Assembly (NCBI GenBank): GCA_933228895.1
Contig: OW121854.1
Coordinates: forward strand, 5,211,131-5,275,130
Reading direction: 5' to 3'
DNA: 64,000 nucleotides
From: Platycnemis pennipes
Lineage: Eukaryota > Arthropoda > Insecta > Odonata > Platycnemididae
In this document: piece after piece, positions 42,681 to 54,076 of the stretch
Numbering within the stretch: the stretch's first letter is position 1
Layout: every line of letters starts with the position of its first letter
The notes under the pieces: generated by a model
Databases searched by the model: none
What the model was told of the DNA's origin: nothing
The model's input: only the letters and a program-made list of their open reading frames with translations
Position numbers and translations under genes: made by a program

Positions 42681-43630
42681 AAATATAAGGATCGTATTTG
42701 GATAAAATATAAGCATCGTAAAAACATAAGTACGATAAATGTGGAGAGTAATAGACACTTTATGCTATTAAACCTATTGTTTTTTATTGATTTCATATGA
42801 AAGTATTGACATTAACTGTGGCGAAGTAGTAGCTAAGATACCAAATAAATACAGACAACTTGAAAAATGACTATTGACGAAGATCAAGCGGGGGTTATAT
42901 TATATAAAGACCGACACTTGTCCGAAATAATGCTTCAGAATCAGGGACTCGAGTGCTGAAGACGCGACAGTTAATTGGATTCCTCCTAGATACGCTGTGG
43001 AGTCAAGCCATTACGATGATCGAAAGTCTGTTGAATATCTGTTGATCTCAGGAGGAGTACCCCTTTCACATCGATTATCGAGTCAAAAACTCGAAATTTT
43101 CAAGATGCGTTTCCCTCTTGAACTGGACGGTAATGATGCGATGGGCAGATTTTCCAGCGGCGCATGCCCAGGCCTCTCCTCCTGTCAATGCGATTGCAAC
43201 TTCCCAGCTGGCCTTTCCAGGCACACCTCGAAGGCTCTCGTGCTGGGGGAACAAAGGTCGAGGGGCGATAAAGAGGCCTTCAAGAGGACGTGAATTTCGG
43301 GTTGACCACCATGGCCCACCATGACCTCCTTTAAGCTCTTGGTACTTAACTTGAGGGCACATTATATTTCTGACTTTCACGAAAACAGATTATTCATTGC
43401 CTCTTCACGGTGATGATACTTGAGCCGTCGGCAGGTTACTGGACCGTAGAATACAATCCGTTCCATAGTGTACATTCGAATATGCATCTGCGGTGACTGA
43501 TTGGTCACTTCCATGCTTTGGTTATCTTTACCTCTTTCTTAGAAATACGCGACTCCAATTTTTCCACCCTATGTACGAATTTAAACTTGGACCTGTGTGA
43601 TTTATCCACATCCACAAAAGTACCTAAGGA
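42681..43630. other. Intergenic stretch, no gene seen
   Basis: 43075-43320 is open on both strands with overlapping frames of about 100 codons and no domain. Otherwise unremarkable. Confidence 0.4.
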
Positions 43631-44070
43631 TTACATCTACATAATACCCTGCAAGCCACCATAAAGGTATGTGGCAGGGGGTGAATTCTCACCAATCATG
43701 CACTACGTATCATGCATAAAAAAGGATTAGTATTTATATACTGTTCTAAACTTCACTATTTAAAAAAAGATAAAAATAGCAAAGCAAACATGCAAAAACA
43801 TGCTGTTAGTTGGGTTAGCTTCAAGTCCTTATACCAACATGCAGATACCAATGTTATCCATTGCTACACTGGTATTGGATATTTTTACCGTTATTCATAT
43901 CCCTATTTGTATAAGGAAAAAAGGACATTCTGAATCTGTCAGTTCGGAAATCAATTTCTCTAAATTTGTGATTATAGTCCAGTCTACCATAGGGTTGGGG
44001 TTGGCAAAATATTTTTAACATCATCACTGAAAATGTTATCTTGGAATTTGTTGAAGGAATTAAAAATAGT
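43631..44070 (-). pseudogene. LINE-A2 3' end
   Basis: Minus strand: tail, stem-loop (43648-43685), 3' UTR, and codons for FSVMMLKIFCQPQP, YGRLDYNHKFREIDFRTDRF. 5'-truncated at about 44070. Confidence 0.8.
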
Positions 44071-44146
44071 TCCACCTACATAGCAGCAACCTAATTGCAC
44101 GTGACTTATAACTAACATATCTCCAGAATGTAATAGCATTATAGCT

Positions 44147-44256
44147 CAATTAAGAAAAGGTACAACGTTTTTTCCACTAAAATATTTATTGGTAGGAGCC
44201 AGCTTTCAACGCAATAAATATTTTAGTTAAAAAAACATTGTACCTTTTGTTAATTG
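44147..44256. repeat. Hairpin: 45-bp arms, 20-nt loop
   Basis: The left arm 44147-44191 (CAATTAAGAAAAGGTACAAC, then CACTAAAATATTTATTG) pairs with 44212-44256 with four mismatches. The loop GTAGGAGCCAGCTTTCAACG holds a GCTTTCAACG motif reminiscent of the GAAAC-containing hairpin elements. No flanking duplication identified. Confidence 0.85.
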
Positions 44257-44297
44257 AAAATGAATTTCCTCAAAGTTGAGACTTCAGCAATTGAGCT

Positions 44298-44458
44298 TAG
44301 CATTCCCCCTGCCACACACCCTCGCGGTGGCTTGCAGGGTATCGTGTAGATGTAGATGTATAGCTCTTATTTTCATACAAGTAGTGCATGTTTGGTGATC
44401 TTCACCCCCTGCCATACACCCTCGTGGTGCCTCGTAGGGTATTACGTGAATGTAGATT
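44298..44458 (+). repeat. Two LINE-A tail fragments in tandem
   Basis: 44298-44362 and 44378-44458 each carry the terminal stem-loop (CCCCCTGCCACACACCCTCG / GGTGGCTTGCAGGG, and a variant CCATACACCCTCGTGGTGCC) and a TGTAGAT-type tail. Both are plus-strand A1-like tails without coding sequence. Confidence 0.75.
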
Positions 44459-44544
44459 ATGGTTGAAGCATATGAATTGGTCGAGGTCGAGTTCAAATAA
44501 GTGAACATTTCAAAATGTTCATTTTTAATCCCAGTTTTGCACGG

Positions 44545-45150
44545 ATGCAACTGCTATACCTACTGATGACGTTAAAAATATCTTGAGAACTCCAACTTCT
44601 TACTATCTTAGACTTAACCAAAATCACAAAATTAGCGAAATTGATTGCCGAACTGACAGATTCAGAATGCCCCTCTTTCCTCGTACAATCAGGGATATGT
44701 AGTTGCTGTAAATACATCAAATAGTATAAATAAAAGTCTGTATATCAATGTGTAACATATTCAGCATATAGTGCTGGTATAAGGTCTTTAAGCTAACTCA
44801 ACTTACAGCATATATTAGAAGGATTGCTTTGCTATTTTTATCTTTTATAAACTGTGAAGTTTTGACTGCGTCTACGTAATACCCTGCGAGCCACAAATAG
44901 GGTGTATGGCAAGGGGTGAAGATCACCAAACGTGCACTATTGACATGAAACTAGGCTATTATATGGGGACATGCAAGATAATAGGGTCACATGCAGCTAG
45001 ATGGTTAGTATCTATATAGTAGTAAAGACTAGTACATTATTACTAATCTTTTTTTGTGAATGACATGTGATGCATATTTGGTGCGAATTCACCCCGTGCC
45101 AAATACCTTTATGGCGGCTTTCAGGGTATTATGTAGATGTAGATAGATGT
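44545..45150 (+). pseudogene. LINE-A2 3' end split by a LINE-A1 tail insertion
   Basis: Plus-strand A2: 44545-44867 encodes DDVKNILRTPTSYYLRLNQN-like and IDCRTDRFRMPLFPRTIRDM, then the 3' UTR to GTGAAGTTTTGACT. 45031-45150 resumes with AGTACATTATTACTAATC and the stem-loop and tail (GCCAAATACC / GGCGGCTTTCAGGG). Frames broken. Confidence 0.8.
44868..45026 (-). repeat. LINE-A1 tail inserted in LINE-A2
   Basis: 159-bp minus-strand A1 3' UTR (stem-loop at 44878-44915). GACT flanks it (44864-44867 and 45027-45030). A very short 5'-truncated insertion with an exact 4-bp duplication. Confidence 0.8.
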
Positions 45151-47185
45151 GGTTTTTTGGTGTCCAAATATAGGTTACTTCCATGTTCAAAGTTGATAAG
45201 TTAGACTTGTTTTTAAGGCATGTGAAAATCAACTACCACCATCTCCCATCATACTGTTAAAGGTGGTGAATACAAGTAGTATTTATCCATATTCATTCAC
45301 CAAATGCTCAATGAGCATTGTTGTTAACTAGACAAATTATATAAACTGTGGTGCAGCATTCCTGGTAGGTTGTTTTCATATGCATCACCGTTTGCTCTTG
45401 CGCTTGAAATTACGGGCCTTTGGTTGGAATTGTGATACTGGAAAATCACTTATTTTAGTCTCCTGGGTTATATAAATAATTTTTCAATCATGTCGTTTCT
45501 TATCGTTCCAACTGAAGTGGAGAAATAGATATTTTGTGAAATTGTCATTATTTTTTCCCCTTCCTACATAGTGATGACTATAATTTTCCCTTTTGGTTTG
45601 TGATTTTAAGTGTCATGAGACGTAGGTACCACCTTCAAAAATCGATTGTGATTATTGTGCTTGCGGGATAGAGGCAGTCAACATATTAAGGATAATTTAT
45701 ACTTGTATAGTTGGAATTGTAGCATTAAAATCCATAATTTTGAATCCTTATGCTAATCCGATGTGTTTTCCTAGAAGGCAATATCTTCAAATCCCAATTC
45801 TCACTGAAATTTTGGAGCCAAAACTATGATGAGTTCCACCCTTTGGTGAACATACTTTCTTCGGCTAGACTTTTGCGGAAATCCAAGCTGAATAAACTTT
45901 AAAGTTGTTGAGGAGGTACGCCGAGAGACATTCCAGTCGTGAGGAGTGTTCGGAAAAAACACTCTTGGGGGGTTTTGGCAGCCTTATTCGGGTGTCTGAC
46001 AAGTGTTGACCAACGCCTTCTATGTGGCTGGAGAGGGTTTAGGATATAAATAAGGCGGGAGGCTCTTGATTCCTACCTGAGTTTGCGTGAGTGAGGGCTT
46101 CCGTTTTGATCGGAGGCGAGGGGGGGAGGGCACAAAGGCATCGAAGACATCCTCCCGAGCAAGAAAGGACTCCTCCTCAGAAGGAACAGTCCCTGCAGAG
46201 CCACAAGATTATTTATTATTTTTGTTATTCTAGCCTTTATTCCCTTTTGCTTCAAGTGTGGGATCGAAAGGGGCTTCGAGGGCTTTTTCTACACCTCCTC
46301 TCCATTGTTCGCGATCACCTCTGCCAAATCATCGTCCCTGTGGAAGGCAGGGGTCTCTTTTCTGTTCCCACCACGAGACTCCTGTCTTCAAGACATTATC
46401 TTTAGCAGAAAAAATGTTTATGACCCTGCCCTGAGAATGTCTGAGTACCCGTAATAATGACACGAGAGTGTTGAAACTGGTAGAGCTTAGTAATTCAATA
46501 AAGTTTGAAAAATGCATCATTCAAGTTTTTGTTAGTTTATAACCCTTGATATCGTTAATAGCACAGATCAACGTTATTTTTACTCGAATTTTTGCCCGTT
46601 GACTGTTTACGAGCCAAATGTTCTAACTTCTCTCTTAACTAACATAATGACTCCGACCTCCTTCCATCCCGATGAGTGAATATCCACTCACTGATGAGTT
46701 TTTCAACGTCACAAACTCACAAACCAGACCGACCAAATCGGGTCGAGCAACGCGGCTTGGTGATGGATAGCCAGATACGTAGTTCATAACGTGGAGCTCA
46801 CTGCTTTGAAGGGAATTCCCCCCCATTTAAAATCCGTGACAGCCCTCTTTGGATAATCCTCGGTGAACTCAAGCTGATCGCCTTTCTGAGAGCCGAGAAC
46901 AATCTTTTCGTGGCGAGGGCAGAATCATAGAAAGGCCAGAATCCAATCAACCGCTTATAAGCAGCACAAGGAAAGGATATGCTCCCCTGAACCCTGAATC
47001 GATGAAGTCCAACGATGCCCGACTTTGTATTACGATCTCTTTTTCAACATCCCACAGTTATTTTTGTCTATTTTCGATCGATAATATTTCGTTTCTACAT
47101 TTCTATGATTGTCTTTTCTATCGAAATTTTCTGTAACATAGCTGTTTTATAGTATATTATGGTATAACAGGTAACAGAAGTCTTT
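45151..47185. other. Long intergenic stretch, no gene seen
   Basis: At about 46425-46500 the plus strand has AATGACACGAGAGTGTTGAA ACTGGT-like text related to the motif of the hairpin at 49363-49480. Otherwise no recognised element. Frames at 46091-46405 and elsewhere have no domain. Confidence 0.4.
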
Positions 47186-47470
47186 CTACTCCTCAAGTTT
47201 TTGTTTTACTAGTTAAAGTTGGTTTTAAGCCTCTTGCTGCACACCCGTATTATAGTCTTCTTCTTATTGATCTTCAGCTTATATCTGGCCATTGTCCTTT
47301 CCATTGTTATTAGAATCTTATTCAGATCCCTCTCTGTCTCTGCAAGGAGTACTACATCCCCAGCGACTCGTAGCGTGCTAATTTTTTCTCCGTCGATATT
47401 CAATCCATAGGACTTCTCTTTGATTTCACTGATGGCATCCTCGATTTGAACATTGGCCGCAAGCCGCACT
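47186..47470 (-). pseudogene. RTE-like LINE, reverse transcriptase active-site fragment
   Basis: 86 open codons on the minus strand: YGLNIDGEKISTLRVAGDVV, then LLAETERDLNKILITMERTM, then ARYKLKINKKKTIIRVCSK. This is the block around the catalytic FADD, here replaced by VAGD, so a catalytic Asp and the Phe are lost. No 3' end follows to the left; the LINE is cut at about 47186. Internal fragment, inactive. Confidence 0.75.
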
Positions 47471-47921
47471 GATGCATAGAATTTTTATCCAATTTGCGAT
47501 TGCTGCAGCTTGCTGTCCGTTTCAGCTGGCGAGTCCATCCCCTCCGTCCGCTGCGGCACCTGTTCTATATCGTCCGCTGGATTCGCCGCATCACCCCCGC
47601 ACCTCTTCTCTCCCGCAACTCTCACCCTGCTCTTCCTTCGGACGGCTCGTCTATTCCGCTATAGTCGCCAGCCCCCTCCGCCGAGCAGTTGAGAAAACAC
47701 GGCGACCAATGCACCTGCAGCAGCCTCCGACAATGCCATCCCCATCCACGGATGATACTCACCTGTGCGAAACGTGAAAACCTCTCACCTGCACCTCGTC
47801 CGTGCATTTGCGTTCCGTGACTTGTTAATTGATTTAGGACCCGAATCGTAGGTTAAAGGGAAAAAAGCAGATAACGACGCATTAACTCAAATGTCATCTA
47901 AACTCCACCTGCAGTAAAATA
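47471..47921. other. Intergenic stretch, no gene seen
   Basis: GC-rich 47500-47770, with competing open frames on both strands (101 and 61 codons) and no domain. Confidence 0.4.
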
Positions 47922-48492
47922 GTGAACTTGAACGCGTGCAGCGAAGATCGGCAAAATTTGTAAAGGGACGGTACGATAACTATATTAGCGTAACCAGTCT
48001 ATTAAATGAATTAAAATGGGAATCATTTTCAGATCGCAGGTTGAAATTCAGACTTAATCTCTTAAATAAATTCCAATATAATATTTTCAGAGATGACGTT
48101 AAAAATATTTTGCCAACCCCAACTTACTATGGTAGACTGGACCATAATTACAAAATTAGAGAAATTGATTGCCGAAACGATAGATTCAAAATGTTCTTTT
48201 TTACTCGTACAATTTGGGATATGAATAGCGGTAAATATGTCCAATAGGAGTGTATCAATGGATAGCATATATAGTTTAATGTTGGTATAAGGACTTGAAG
48301 CTAACCCAAATAACAGCATGTTTTTGCATGCTTGCTTTGCTATTTTTATCTTTTTTAAATTGTGTTGTTTAAACTAGTATATTTTTATTAATAATTTTTT
48401 ATGCATCATATGTAGTGCAATGATTGGTGAGAATTCACCCCCTGCCACACACCTTTCAGGTGCCTTGAAGGGTGTTATGTAGATTTAGATGA
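47922..48492 (+). pseudogene. LINE-A2 3' end, nearly intact C-terminus
   Basis: Plus strand, one frame of 103 codons: MQRRSAKFVKGRYDNYISVT, SLLNELKWESFSDRRLKFRL, ILPTPTYYGRLDHNYKIREI, DCRNDRFKMFFFTRTIWDMN. Then the 3' UTR, stem-loop (48437-48475) and tail. 5'-truncated but with no stop in the remaining coding part. Confidence 0.85.
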
Positions 48493-48620
48493 AACCGCGA
48501 GGGTGCGTGACAGTGAGTAAAGATAGCCAAACATGAATTACTTTGATGCAATTAAGAGCCAATGCATACCCTCGCGGTGGCTGGCAGTGTATTGCTTACA
48601 TTTGGATGTAGATGAAGCAC
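48493..48620. repeat. Inverted pair of LINE-A1 tail scraps
   Basis: 48493-48550 is a minus-strand scrap (CCGCGAGGGTGCGTGACAGT) and 48565-48615 a plus-strand one (ATACCCTCGCGGTGGCTGGC, then a TGTAGATG tail). Both decayed. Confidence 0.6.
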
Positions 48621-48689
48621 ATTTGCGTTTTACATAGCTACCGCATAAAATCGAAAAATGGAGAACACTCTTGGTTTATCTAATCGCTC

Positions 48690-49263
48690 AATTCCCTGAA
48701 ATTGTTACTTACTAGTTAGACCCCACCTTGAATATGCAGCCAGTGTATGGGATCCGAATGATTTGGCTTTGATCAAAGAGCTAGACAGTGTGCAACGTAG
48801 AGCAGCTAGGTTTGTTGAAATGTGTTACGATAGGTTTAGTAGTGTATCAGAATTAATAGGAGAATTAGTGTAGAATCATCAGATCGTAGGTTAAAGTACA
48901 GATTAATTCTAGTATAGAAATTTTAAACGGATAGCTTAGCTGAAGATGTTGGATATATTTTAAAGGACTCCTGCGTATTATGCTAGATTCGACCAGATAA
49001 ATAAGATAAGAGAGATTTTGTCGTACCGATAGATTCAAAATGTCATTTTCCCCATTACTCAATAGGAAGCATACCTAAGGGATAGGTAGGAGAAATATTG
49101 CTAGAGTAGACTGTAGTGCATGATGCATGTGTTAAAAACCAATGCATTTATTATTGTTTAGATACTAACCATCTAGTTGCTTGTCAATGGTGCACAATTG
49201 GTGAGCTTAATCCCCTGCCACACACCCTTGTGGTTGTTTGCAGGGCAATGCGTGAATGTAGAT
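48690..49263 (+). pseudogene. LINE-A1 3' end
   Basis: Plus strand: LVRPHLEYAASVWDPNDLAL, then KELDSVQRRAARFVEMCYDR and a broken continuation to TPAYYARFDQINKIREI and TDRFKMSFSP, then the UTR, stem-loop (49213-49247) and tail. Same order as the intact ORF2, residues 853 onward. Frame breaks and one short deletion. Confidence 0.8.
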
Positions 49264-49362
49264 CCGAATTATCGGCGCGTAATATTAAATTGCGCGGGTC
49301 GAATTACCTCTGCATTTGGACTAGAAGACTGGATTGATGAATGAAGAGTGTAAAATCAAGAA

Positions 49363-49480
49363 AAATGTGTTATTCAACGTCGTGTATTGGGTACAGCCCG
49401 AACGGTTTCAACACTTCCGTGTAATTGTCAAGGGACAATATAATGACACAGAAGTTTTGAATTCTGACGGGCTCTAATAA
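49363..49480. repeat. Hairpin with GTTTCAACAC motif
   Basis: Imperfect inverted repeat: GCCCGAACGGTTTCAACACT on the left against AGAAGTTTTGAATTCTGACG with GGC on the right, around AATTGTCAAGGGACAATATA. Layout resembles the other small hairpin units. Ends uncertain. Confidence 0.5.
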
Positions 49481-49570
49481 ATGGTGTGAAATAGCAATGT
49501 TTACTTGATTTTACTCTCGAACATGGACGTACGAACATCAAGTAAGCCCGTGAACCATTGAAGATATTCT

Positions 49571-49706
49571 TCTACATCTACATAATACCCTGCAAGCCAC
49601 CATAAAGGTGTGTGGCAGGGGGTGAATTCTCACCAAACATGCACTACGTATCATGCATAAAAAAGGATTAGTATTTATATACTGTTATAAACTTCACTAT
49701 TTAGAT
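49571..49706 (-). repeat. LINE-A2 tail
   Basis: Minus-strand tail, stem-loop and about 90 bp of UTR. Very similar to 43633-43770. Confidence 0.8.
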
Positions 49707-49795
49707 TGATATATTGATGAATGACAGTTGATTGTTTTATGGGAATGCACAAACACTTCCAATGGGGAACATGCACTATTTGTTAACACTGTTCG

Positions 49796-50275
49796 AATTT
49801 GAAGTTTTATAGTTCAAATGTGTTTGGCGAAAATTTCGCTGAAGACATAAGTTGCGTTACAAAGATATCACTCCTTAAACATTGTGTATTTTCGGCAGCT
49901 TTAAACACGAGGTCATTGCATGACGTCACGGCACGGTATGTCACTATGGGCGTTGTAGCTGTTCCTTTCGGGAAACTGCGTGCGATTTATTTTTTGACTC
50001 GACGTTTCACTCCTCCTACTGGGAGCGTTATCAAGAGACTGAGTGTAAATCCGCTTCGTCTCATTATTATGTTGGAGCTTCCGTGTCCGTTGCCCCATTG
50101 TTGGGCAGATTTGAATTTCGGACGGAAGACGTTAGCCGTTGTGCATTTGAAGGGACCAGGAAACCTTTCCAAATTCGGCCCAGTTTGTAACCATCCTCTC
50201 TATTGAAATTATTCGGCCTTTTAGCTATTTCTATTGCTTCTCGTATTAGGCGCGGATAATACACCTCCGTCTTAG
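49796..50275 (-). pseudogene. Penelope-like element, C-terminus and 3' region
   Basis: The minus strand from 50275 reads VYYPRLIREAIEIAKRPNNF, then NREDGYKLG. The REAIEI..NNFNREDGY pattern is the C-terminal signature that follows the GIY-YIG endonuclease in many insect Penelope-like proteins. Stops follow at about 50065. The 3' region carries TTGATAACGCTCCCAGTAGG, then AGTGAAACGTCGAG (50044-49995), a CTGATGA...GAAAC-like arrangement as expected for these elements' terminal regions. A further part (49796-49960) is repeated at 54905-55095. GIY-YIG and reverse transcriptase domains are absent. Junction with RTE sequence at about 50276. Confidence 0.6.
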
Positions 50276-51475
50276 ATATTATCTTCGCTTGGACTTAGTC
50301 AATGCTCCTATGTCCCACTTTTTTATTCTAATTCCTACTTCAAACCTTTTCAATATCGCGTCACATTTCATCACCACCAAGTAATTGTCGAAGTCTGCAT
50401 CTGTATCTTTGAAAATATGTGCCTTCTTTACGCTGTCTCTAAATATCTACATCTACATAATACCCTGCAAGCCACCATAAAGGTTTGTGGCAGGGGGTGA
50501 ATTCTCACCATACATATACTACATATCATGCATAAAATAGCATTAATATTAATATATTAGTCTAAACTTCACTATTTAAAAAGATAAAATTAGCAAAGTA
50601 AGCATGCAAAAACATGCTGTTAGTTGGGTTACCTTCAAGTCCTTATACCAGTATGCAACTACGTATGCTACGGATTGATTCACTCGTATTGGACATATTT
50701 ACCGCTATTCATATCCCTGATTGTACGAGGAAAAAAGGACATTTTGAATCTGCCAGTTCGGCAATCAATTTCTCTAATTTTGTGACTGTGGTCCAGTCTA
50801 CCATAGTAAGTTGGGGTTCGCAAAATATTTTTAGCGTCATCACTGAAAATATTATCTTGGAATTCATTTAAGATATTAAGCCTAATATTTGCTTAACCAC
50901 GATATAACTTATTTGGTATCTCCCTGTGTCCCCCGGCATTTTGCAGGACGTCTAGGTTGGTATTTAAATTATGTGTTTGTTATCACTAAATTATTCCTCT
51001 CACAGAACTTTACTGCTTTCTCGCCGCGGTCATTCCTTAGGGATGACCTTTCGATGCACCCAATCCGTACTCTCCCACTTCACATCCGTCCATCCCTTCC
51101 CCAACAACAGCGTTCAAACCTCCCATAACTGTTCGATTTTTCCAACAACTAACATCCCCAATTACTTCATCCAGCTGATCATATATTTCGTCTTCTTCAT
51201 CATCTTTATGACCCCCAATTGGCATGTAAACTTGAACAAACAGATTTATTGGAAAGGCTTGGATTTTGATTTCCAATATTCTATCGCTCACCTGTTTCAC
51301 ATTCAATACCTTTTCTCCAATGTTAAATTCCATTCTGGTGCCAGTTTTCGCTAACTCTCCTCCCCTGCACTGCATATCATTCTGCAACTTTCCCTCCAGA
51401 TGTCCCCCCTGGTCCTTCCATCTTCACTAAAACCCATTCTAAATAATCTATCCCCTCACCATTACATGCTTAATT
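50276..51475 (-). pseudogene. RTE-like LINE endonuclease, split by LINE-A2
   Basis: The minus strand in two pieces encodes an APE-type endonuclease. 51475-50889 reads LNVKQVSDRILEIKIQAFPI, VQVYMPIGGHKDDEEDEIYD, then VMGGLNAVVGEGMDGCEVGE and RNDRGEKAVKFCERNNLVIT. After the A2 insert, 50441-50276 continues IFRDSVKKAHIFKDTDADFD, then NYLVVMKC. The family motif MGDLNA appears as MGGLNA, losing the catalytic Asp, and the SDH triad part is FDN. Removing the insert restores VVKQIFRDSV in frame. Sequence left of 50276 is Penelope-like and unrelated. Confidence 0.75.
50447..50883 (-). pseudogene. LINE-A2 3' end inserted in an RTE endonuclease
   Basis: 437-bp minus-strand A2: tail, stem-loop, UTR and codons for NSKIIFSVMTLKIFCEPQ-like C-terminus. 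AATAT flanks it (50442-50446 and 50884-50888). Exact boundaries because the interrupted RTE frame can be rejoined. Confidence 0.85.
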
Positions 51476-52499
51476 TTTTTCTAGTGTTCCCGCCCTTAAG
51501 GAGGAACCATCATTTTAGGCATGCCCGAAAACCTACCCTGATTTTTACCTATATTATAGTCCATCGTTTTCTCTATCGAATGGTGTAAAAATATTGCTAT
51601 GTCATCGGCCAGTTAACGAAGATATATGGATTTGAAAATGAAGGTTTTTCACGTTGAAATGCATTGTCCTTATGGGAGTATGATGACCTTCCTTTACATA
51701 AAAAATTTTATTTCATTTTTGGCCCGAAAAAAATCATTAAAAAACTAAAGAAACGTGCACGAGATATTAAGAACATAATATATTTTCCACCTTAGGTCAT
51801 CGGACGTTAGTATTTAAGTTCAAAGAACATACTTCCGGTTTTCTTCCTAGGAAGGAGCCGGCAAGCAGCGGTGAACATGGCAACGTTGCTAAGGAGGTCT
51901 TTCAATTTAATTACTCTTGTTCAAATTCTGTTTCTTATCATTTTTGTTATTATTATAAATTGTTTTCATAATTTATATTTAATATAACTCAATGTTAAAG
52001 CCTTAGTGCTGTTTCTAGATTTAAATAAATAAATAAAATATGAAATGGGGTTTAGAAATAAAGCAGACGACTTGAATTTTAATCTTCATAATGCCTATGT
52101 TTATGGAGTATGTATAAGGTGGTACTCATAGTAAATGTTTCCAACATCTATGGTGAAATTGATTACTTTGCACATTCTACGTTGGTTACTTTTTTACGGC
52201 TGCCAACTTACGTCAAATCAGAATGTTCAAACCTATGTGTTCAGAATATTTGGAGTTTAGCAGCACCACTTCTTTATCGATCTCACTTGCGGTAGACGTT
52301 TTTCTTAATGTAAAGGTATCTTTATACAGTAATGTAAATGCACCTATATATGTATGTACATACATATTCATGCAATCACTAGTTTAGAATTTCGACCAGA
52401 TTCAGATAAACATAAAGAGTTGGCAGTCTATTTAAACCGGAGAATGATCGACGAACGGGTGTCACAAGAAACCGGGTCTCAGACAGTAGCGAAAACTTC
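51476..52499. other. AT-rich intergenic stretch, no gene seen
   Basis: Starts with a short R3-like phrase (TTCTAGTGTTCCCGCCCTTA at 51480-51499). 51740-52400 is AT-rich without recognised content. Confidence 0.4.
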
Positions 52500-52690
52500 G
52501 AAGTACTTCCAAGTGCAGGTTCCTCCTTAATCTCACCCTATCATTCCATTTCTTAGCATTGTTGCTCCCTGCTCTGGTATCTTCTTTGTCGCTGCTGGCG
52601 TAATTGTTATTTGTATTTCCATGCAAGGATTTCGTGAGATGATGACCGCAGAGTCCTTGCTTCTCCTGATGCCGGGTACGACGACTATAC
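52500..52690. repeat. R3 repeat, longest copy
   Basis: Joins the two parts seen separately at 19797-19865 and 20443-20560. The minus strand is open for 77 codons (MGYSRRTRHQEKQGLCGHHL, TKSLHGNTNNNYASSDKEDT). Conservation of this frame in two copies suggests a coding relic. Family not recognised. Confidence 0.6.
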
Positions 52691-54076
52691 CCCATTCATT
52701 TGGCCCCTGGCCCCTGTAGTTGCCAGGATTTAAATCTCTTATGTTGCCTGAGTGAGTATTGTGTCTTTGGGAGAGTATAATTGTGGTGGTTTCCCATTGC
52801 CTGTCTCAGTAGTGTTTTTAACGAGACACGATCACTGGAGAGGCAGTCCCAATAGGATCAGACGCTTCCTCTGAGCTGCCTCAATGAGGAACAGACGATG
52901 CGAAAAAGGTACGTGGACTACTTTCGTCAGGCACCTATCGTTCGACCTATGGGTATCCCGACAGGGGAGAAACATTTATCGCTCCCGTCAGTGCAGCTTT
53001 GCTGTTTGCGGGGGAACACGCGATTCCCATTCCCACCACGACAAGGCGTATTCCATGATGAGGAGAAAATGTATTCGTAACAGTGAGAAATGCTTCTTTT
53101 TCTTTTATGTCTAGAGAACACAAAATTCCCTCTCATCCCATCGTGAGACGGCAGCGGGAAGTCGTGATATAGATTTGTTATAGAGAAGCTGTTGTAATTT
53201 ACGTTCTTATTACCTTATTTTATTTTCTGAAGAAGCAGAACAGTCACGTTCACGATACAAGAACTTAATCAATCAACAACATATATATAATTACATCACC
53301 GTAACTTGGATACCTTTCAACATAATTATATCATATTTATTTTTTTATTGCGCATATGAGAAATTGCGCACTCTAACAGAAGCTTGGTTTTTTTCCCACG
53401 AAAATCGTCGTCAAAGTGGTCAAATTATTACTTTCGCAAAACTTGTGGGATTTCTGATCGGTGGAGAACGATGCGTTGAGATGCACAATTAATTTGCACA
53501 GATGCACCACTTTTGGTGCACGTAATTTTTCGCGGCACGCAACACCCGTAGGTTAAAAAAAAATTTGAGCGTCGAATATTCAGAGGACTGCACGCAGTTG
53601 CATCCGAGCACGCATCGTTTGACAATCGGTCACAAAGCTGTCTCATTACGTCCCGTTTTGGTGTGCGCAAATGCAGGGCGATTTTCGGCCAACCGTGCCG
53701 GGGGAGGAAGAGGGTGAAAAAAACACGGATGGGGTGGGAAAACAGGGCCGGCGGCGGGGGGCGAACCCTTTGGACGGACGGGTCCGTCGTCGGCGACTCT
53801 CCTCAAAGGGAGGGCGGGGAAGGAGGTGGGAGGGTGGAGGGTGGGGAAGTGGGCAGAAGGGGTGGGGAGCAGAGGCCTCCAATGACGAGGCTGCTCGAGA
53901 CAGGAGAGATTATCGGAGCCTGGCGCGTGGCTTGGGCGATAACTCGCATGTTACATTCCTAGGAGATAGTTAAGATAAATTGTGATAATCCACCTTTTTG
54001 GAGCATTGCTAAAGATGGGGCAATGAATATTTCTAATGGAAAGCATGCACTATTTTTTATCATCATCATTGGTCAA
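52691..54076. other. Intergenic stretch with a GC-rich patch, no gene seen
   Basis: 53680-53960 is GC- and purine-rich with overlapping open frames on both strands (about 100 codons each), which I attribute to composition. 52750-53110 shows no domain. Confidence 0.4.
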
